From Silurus meridionalis (lineage: Eukaryota > Chordata > Actinopteri > Siluriformes > Siluridae), in assembly GCF_014805685.1 (NCBI RefSeq), contig NC_060900.1:3535101-3599100 (forward strand): 64,000 nt of DNA, read 5' to 3'. Each line of letters starts with the position of its first letter. The stretch's first letter is position 1. Below the pieces are notes generated by a model, which was not told the origin of the DNA, did not search any database, and saw only the letters and a program-made list of their open reading frames with translations. This document shows positions 59,385 through 64,000 of this stretch, in pieces. The position numbers and the translations under genes were made by a program.

Positions 59385-59827
59385 CTCTGCCTGTGTTAGT
59401 GTTTGTATGTCTGTATATGTGTTTTCTGAGTATTGCTTCACAGTGGATGTATTGAGAACTTATCTAATAATTTAAATAGCACTAAAATGGATTGTGTGAC
59501 ATCACCAGAATCACTCGAGAAGTACAATTTTAATAAAGAAATATATCAAACTATTATACTGAACGTACAAAGGTACACGCCCCATTGGAAACTAATAACA
59601 TGGTTGAATTTTTACATTAAAGTAGATTTCCTTAAAGATCGTTATTTCAAGTGAAATTGATTGTACGCTAATTTGCTAAATGTAGTATGCTAAATTGTAT
59701 GCTATTGTATGCTAATCATTTTAGTTGAATTCATTGAGATCATTAAAACAAACAAATAAACAAAAATGTATAATAATTGCAATTTAATCACAGTTAAATC
59801 AAACTCATCAGTTATCAAAGATCTAAA

Positions 59828-59828
<1 letters not shown>

Positions 59829-59923
<95 letters not shown>
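59829..59923. repeat. Compound AT/GA microsatellite
   Basis: About 24 AT units followed directly by about 23 GA units, abutting the 5' edge of a LINE fragment. Confidence 0.95.
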
Positions 59924-59926
<3 letters not shown>

Positions 59927-60483
59927 GAAGAAAAGAGTGCAGGCAGGGTGGAGTGGGTGGAGAAGAGTGATAGCAGGAGTGATTTGTGATAGAAGAGTAT
60001 CTGCAAGAGTGAAAAAGAAAGTTTATAGGACTGTGGTGAGACCTGAGATGTTGTATGGTTTAGAGACAGTGGCATTGAGTAAAAGACAGGAGGTGGAGCT
60101 AAAGGTAGCAGAGCTGAAGATGTTGAGATGTTCGTTGGGAGTGACGACGATGGACAGGATTAGAAACGAGTTTATTAGAGGGACAGAGCATGTAGGACGT
60201 TTGAGACAAGGTGAGGGAAGTGAGATTGAGATGGTTTGGACATGTGCAGAGGAGGGACATGGGGTATATCGGTAGGAGAATGCTGAGGATGAAGCCACCA
60301 GGAAGGAAGAACAGAGAAAGACCAAGGAGGAGGTTTATGGATGTTTATGTGGTGAGGGAAGACATGCAGGTAGCTGGGTTGAAAGAGGCAGATGTGGAGG
60401 ACAGGGGGGGTATAGAGACGGATGATTTGCTGTGGCGACCCCTAATGGGAGCAGCCAAAAGAAGACGAAGAAGACGAAGGAAC
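59924..60483 (+). mobile_element. LINE 3' end (RTE/Expander-like), longest copy
   Basis: Encodes RT C-terminal sequence (GWSGWRRVIAGVICDRRVSA, then VVRPEMLYGLETVALSKRQE and [20 protein letters not shown]). After a frameshift it continues RWFGHVQRRDMGYIGRRMLR and ends 'tgtggcgacccctaatggga' with a GAAGAC-type tail. It is 5'-truncated, with no endonuclease domain. Confidence 0.85.
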
Positions 60484-61249
60484 TAAAATATTTATGACAA
60501 GTATTTCACAATTTCTGTTGAGTTTACAGTACAGTACATGTACAATCTCATAACCTTGAATGTTCCCGAATGGCGAAACTGGCAGGACTTTCATAGTGTT
60601 CAATGAAGAATCCAACAACACAGTCTTCTTTTTACAGAACGCCCCCTCGGTCATATGTTTTGAAATATTCTTCACTCGCTCGAGAGGATTTACCGCTCTA
60701 TAAACATCTTATTTCTTATAATCGTATTTATCAGTATTACTCCACTAGCTTCTGCTTTCTAGCACGACTTATTACTCATAGCGCTTACTCAGCTCGTTAT
60801 GCAACGACGTTACGTTTCAAATACAAACAGTTTACGTTTTCTTCGCATTTCCTCGTCACTGCTTCTGTCTGCTGCTCTGAGAAATAAGCATGTTGACTCA
60901 TTTCGTGACAAATTACGAATAAAGTGATTACACTTGGAATAAACCCCACTCTTGTGATTAACAGTGTAAAACAGGAAGGAGACTTTTTGGCATGAGACTA
61001 ACTTAGTCAAATTTTTGGAATAGACTATTAACTGTGTTATAGTTAAAATATAGCAGTAAAACATTTAATTAGTGAAGCTTAATTAGCAGAAAAAGCCATA
61101 CAATCGTGATCGTGGTCAAAATATGACAGTGAATAATGGAAAATTATTATATTTATAAAAGTCAAGGTATCTGTCCAGTTATTTTCACTCAGAACTGACC
61201 TCTGTTTTTAACCCCACGTTCCACACATATATGCTACATACCATATCTG

Positions 61250-62030
61250 GTCATATTTTAGACACCTGACCATCACCATCCATAGGTTCCAGAACTATTC
61301 TCCACTTTGCTGTTGCACCACTCTTCTGGGAAGACTTTGGAACTAGATTTTAGAGCATGAACTTGTGTTTATTCAGATACAAGAACGTTAGTGAGATTAA
61401 GCACCGATGTTGGGTGAGGAGATGTTGAGGTTTTCCTTGGGACTGACGAGGATGGACAGGATTTGAAATGAGTTTATTAGAGGGACAGCACATGTAGGAC
61501 GTTTTGGAGACAAAGCGAGGGAGGTGAGATTGAGATGGTTTGGACATGTTCAGAAGACGGACATGGGGTATATCGGTAGAAGAATGCTGAGGATGGAGCC
61601 TCCAGGAAGGAGGAAACGGGGAAGACCAAGGAGGAGGTTAATGGATGTGGTGAGGGAAGACATGCAGGTAGTTGGGTTGAAAGAGGCAGATGTAGAGGAC
61701 AGGGGGGTATGGAGACTGATGATCCGCTGTGGCAACCCCTGATGGGAGAAGCCGAAAGAAGAAGAAGAAGAAGAAGAAGTTGGGTGAGGAGGCCTGGAGT
61801 GCAGTCAACATTCCAATTCTTCCCAAAAAGGGTTGAGGTCAGAGCTCTATAGCAGGCCACTCAGGATATTACAACCCATGTAACAAAGCATATCCCAGAG
61901 GTGCCTCAGTGAGGATGAGGTCAAGGCTCAGAGGAGGACATTTCGAATATTTCCATGCCAGCAACCTTGTTTCTTAATGGAGCTTGTTTTGTTCATGCTG
62001 GAACAGGTTCAGGTGTCTCAGTTTGCTACA
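61250..62030 (-). mobile_element. Family A Tc1-like element, split by a LINE insertion
   Basis: Family A text runs 61250-61421 ('cctgaccatcaccatccata' to 'gttgggtgaggag') and resumes at 61779 ('gttgggtgaggag', then 'gcctggagtgcagtcaacat') to about 62030. Confidence 0.8.
61422..61778 (+). mobile_element. 5'-truncated LINE with intact target-site duplication
   Basis: 357 nt of the LINE 3' end (RWFGHVQKTDMGYIGRRMLR then MEPPGRRKRGRPRRR), with tail 'gatccgctgtggcaacccct' and a GAA repeat. It is flanked by the 13-nt direct repeat gttgggtgaggag at 61409-61421 and 61779-61791. Confidence 0.93.
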
Positions 62031-62234
62031 GCAAACACATTCTATCCATATTGTGTGCTTCCAGGACTGTGAATGAGGAACCTGATGGTTTTCGTTTTCG
62101 TGCTAGCTCATCATGCATTCTTTTCAGGTTAATTCAAGCTTCAAAGTTTGCATAGAGGTGTAACCGGGGTTTACTTCTCCTCGCTGTTTGAGATATATAC
62201 AAGGTTAATTACTAAGAAGTTGATATAATGGTGT

Positions 62235-62310
62235 AATGTGGAAAGTGGTAGCTCAGTGGTTAAGACTTTTGACTTCTGTTGAGATTGTTGTGAGTTCAAG
62301 TACAAACATC
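62235..62310 (+). repeat. Partial SINE
   Basis: 'agctcagtggttaagacttt' then 'tgtgagttcaagtacaaaca'. Confidence 0.6.
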
Positions 62311-62531
62311 AATAAGACATGTTCAGAAGTATGTACCTCAGCATGCCATTACATAGCCATTCAAAATAAGTCATCTTGTAGATCACAAAGTACCTACGCT
62401 AAGACTTTATTTTGAATTGTATTAAACTTTTTGAATGCAGGAAACTCCATTGTAACTGAGCTAAAATTTGATGCTAACAAGTTATTAGCAAAATCACTAC
62501 ACACTCTAATCACAAATACGTTGTGTTTCCA

Positions 62532-62611
62532 GGTGAACAAGAAAAGTCTGCGGGATCATACGGTAGCAAGAGCGAAAAACAAAGGCAAAGAAGCTGAGTT
62601 TAACGTTCAGT
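62532..62611 (+). other. Exon-like segment of unknown identity
   Basis: 'ttgtgtttccag' acceptor, an open stretch VNKKSLRDHTVARAKNKGKE then AEFNV, and a GTAAGC donor at 62612. It is basic and short. I do not recognise the protein, and no neighbouring exon was found, so it may be chance. Confidence 0.25.
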
Positions 62612-62654
62612 AAGCTTTTGGAGAACAAATGTTGAACCTATATATACTTTATAC

Positions 62655-62935
62655 TATACATAGTACCAATTTAAAGTTTTGACGCATTTATTTCGATTAT
62701 TTTCAACTTTGTACATTAACACTGAAAACATCGTAACTATGGAAGAACACGTCTGGATTTATGTAGTGAACAAACAAGTATTAAAACAACCCAGAATATG
62801 TTTTATATTGTAGATTGGACAAATGAGCTACATTAGCTTAGATGCCAAACTAATGCATTCTCTCATTCTCAGATTCATGAGGTATTTACCTGGAATGGTT
62901 TTCAGTTCACAGGTGCCTTGTGAAGAGATCATTTA
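62655..62935 (-). mobile_element. Old copy of the family C Tc1 MITE
   Basis: Keeps 'tacctggaatggttttcagt' and 'acactgaaaacatcgtaact', in the same order as the 53 kb copies but strongly diverged. Confidence 0.5.
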
Positions 62936-63269
62936 TAGCATCTCTTGCCTTATCTTGCTCTTCTCTGTTCTGGCACTGAGGTGGTGAAAGGAACTTCCCT
63001 TAGATGTCCTGAGAAGATAGTCAGATAGACGATAGAAGACCTACCTTTTCCTGAAACACTTAATTTAGCACTTTGCTTTGTAGAATTCAAGAGTTATATT
63101 TATATTAAGTTGGTAATCTGGCGTACCAGTGTAGATTTATTCATTACTAGAGACTTAAAGCACTTTTGTACGTTGCTCTGCCAAATGCTGCAAAAGTAAA
63201 TGTTATTAATGTGCTATCAGTTATCTTGTGCAGAGGAAAGTCCATAGTCAGTAGCCCTATTATTACTAC

Positions 63270-63447
63270 TACAACACATGTGGCACATGTTTTTACGCTG
63301 GATGCCCTTCCTAATGCAACCCTCCCCATTTATCCGGGCTTGGGACCGGCACTAAGAGTGGCTGGGGTTGGTTCCCTGACCGGGGATCGAACCCGGGCTG
63401 CGGCGGTGGGAGCGCCACATCCAAACCACTAGACCACCAGGGAACCC
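63270..63447 (-). mobile_element. tRNA-Glu SINE, minus, tail missing
   Basis: Reverse of the 33.7 kb SINE: body 'ggatgcccttcctaatgcaa', then the tRNA-Glu-like head at 63372-63443 with the B box inverted as 'gggatcgaacc'. The LINE-type tail is not present. Confidence 0.82.
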
Positions 63448-63599
63448 ACTACTACAACTACTGTACAAATCCATATTATGGAAAGAAACACTCAGTAAAG
63501 TCAAGAAAAAAGTCAGTCAATCCTTTCTTTAAAAAAAAAGAGTCAATCAATCTTTAAAATCTCAAGAACTTTAAATGTATCCATAAATGTGTCCTAAGC

Positions 63600-64000
63600 A
63601 ATCAAACGCTATAAAGAAAGAGGCTCTCATAAGGACTGCTGTAGGAAAGAAAGACTAAGAGCTACCTCTGCTGCACAGGATAAGTTTGTTAGAATTTCCA
63701 GCCTCAGAAATCACTCATTTTTTCATAAATGCTTCTCAGAGTTTAAGTGGCAGACATAATTCAACATCCACTGTTCAGAGGCGACTGCATGAGTCAGGCC
63801 GAATTGTAGCAAAGAAACCATTACTTCACAAGAACAACAAGCAGAAGACACTTGCGTGGGTCAAGAGACAAAAATAATGCACATTAGATCAGAGGAAAAC
63901 CATCCTTTAATCTGATCAACCCAAATGTTTGGTTCTTTGTTATTGTTAGACATACAGAGGGTGAATGGTTGGCTCCTGAATGCTACTGGGAAGCATGGAG
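63600..64000 (+). mobile_element. Tc1 transposase fragment, runs off window
   Basis: The open frame contains FINASQSLSGRHNSTSTVQR and RLHESGRIVAKKPLLHKNNK then QKTLAWVK, a Tc1-family DNA-binding/linker region. Then come stops, with LDQRKTIL and SDQPK recognisable after them. Not functional as seen. Confidence 0.8.

Noticed and set aside
59766..60275. 169-codon ORF
   Set aside because: Its first third is microsatellite translation (YIYI, RERE); the rest is a truncated LINE reverse-transcriptase frame that breaks, so it is not a host gene.

Overview
This window is a stretch of teleost fish nuclear DNA. The coding exons are short, have GT-AG borders and match vertebrate genes. The introns are AT-rich and full of simple repeats, tRNA-derived SINEs, LINE 3' ends and decayed Tc1/mariner elements. 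The repeat mixture suggests an ostariophysan, perhaps a catfish, but that is an inference. Nothing here is prokaryotic: there is no CRISPR array, operon or rRNA. Exon borders were read by eye from frame, splice signals and remembered vertebrate homologues.

Three protein genes can be supported. (1) ANTXR1/TEM8 (anthrax toxin receptor 1 family) lies on the minus strand, from its start codon at 30169 to the left edge of the window. Eighteen exons join in phase into 563 codons: signal peptide, von Willebrand A domain with MIDAS, Ig-like region, one membrane span and a proline-rich tail. The window ends before the stop codon. (2) A small secreted beta-microseminoprotein-like gene is on the plus strand at 32654-34584 (three coding segments after a one-codon start exon, 106 aa, ten cysteines). 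It is divergent from ANTXR1, about 2.5 kb away. (3) KANSL3, the NSL histone-acetyltransferase complex subunit 3, is on the plus strand, with a likely non-coding first exon ending at 36671 and coding exons from 38194 to about 48855 (about 904 aa).

Layout: 1-30.2 kb ANTXR1; 30.2-32.6 kb intergenic; 32.6-34.7 kb microseminoprotein-like gene; 34.7-36.2 kb intergenic repeats; 36.2-36.7 kb GC-rich minisatellite and probable KANSL3 promoter; 38.1-48.9 kb KANSL3 coding region; 48.9-64 kb gene-poor and dominated by transposon remnants. The genes have no evident joint function; they are neighbours on the chromosome.

No new biological system was found. The observations most worth checking are: a LINE inserted in an older Tc1-like element with an exact 13-bp target duplication; two 550-bp Tc1 MITEs in inverted orientation 497 bp apart; a fold-back LINE copy beside them; a tRNA-Glu SINE sharing its 3' tail with the resident LINE; a GC-AG intron and TG-array-abutting splice acceptors; and a 51-bp minisatellite, open in frames on both strands, next to the KANSL3 promoter.
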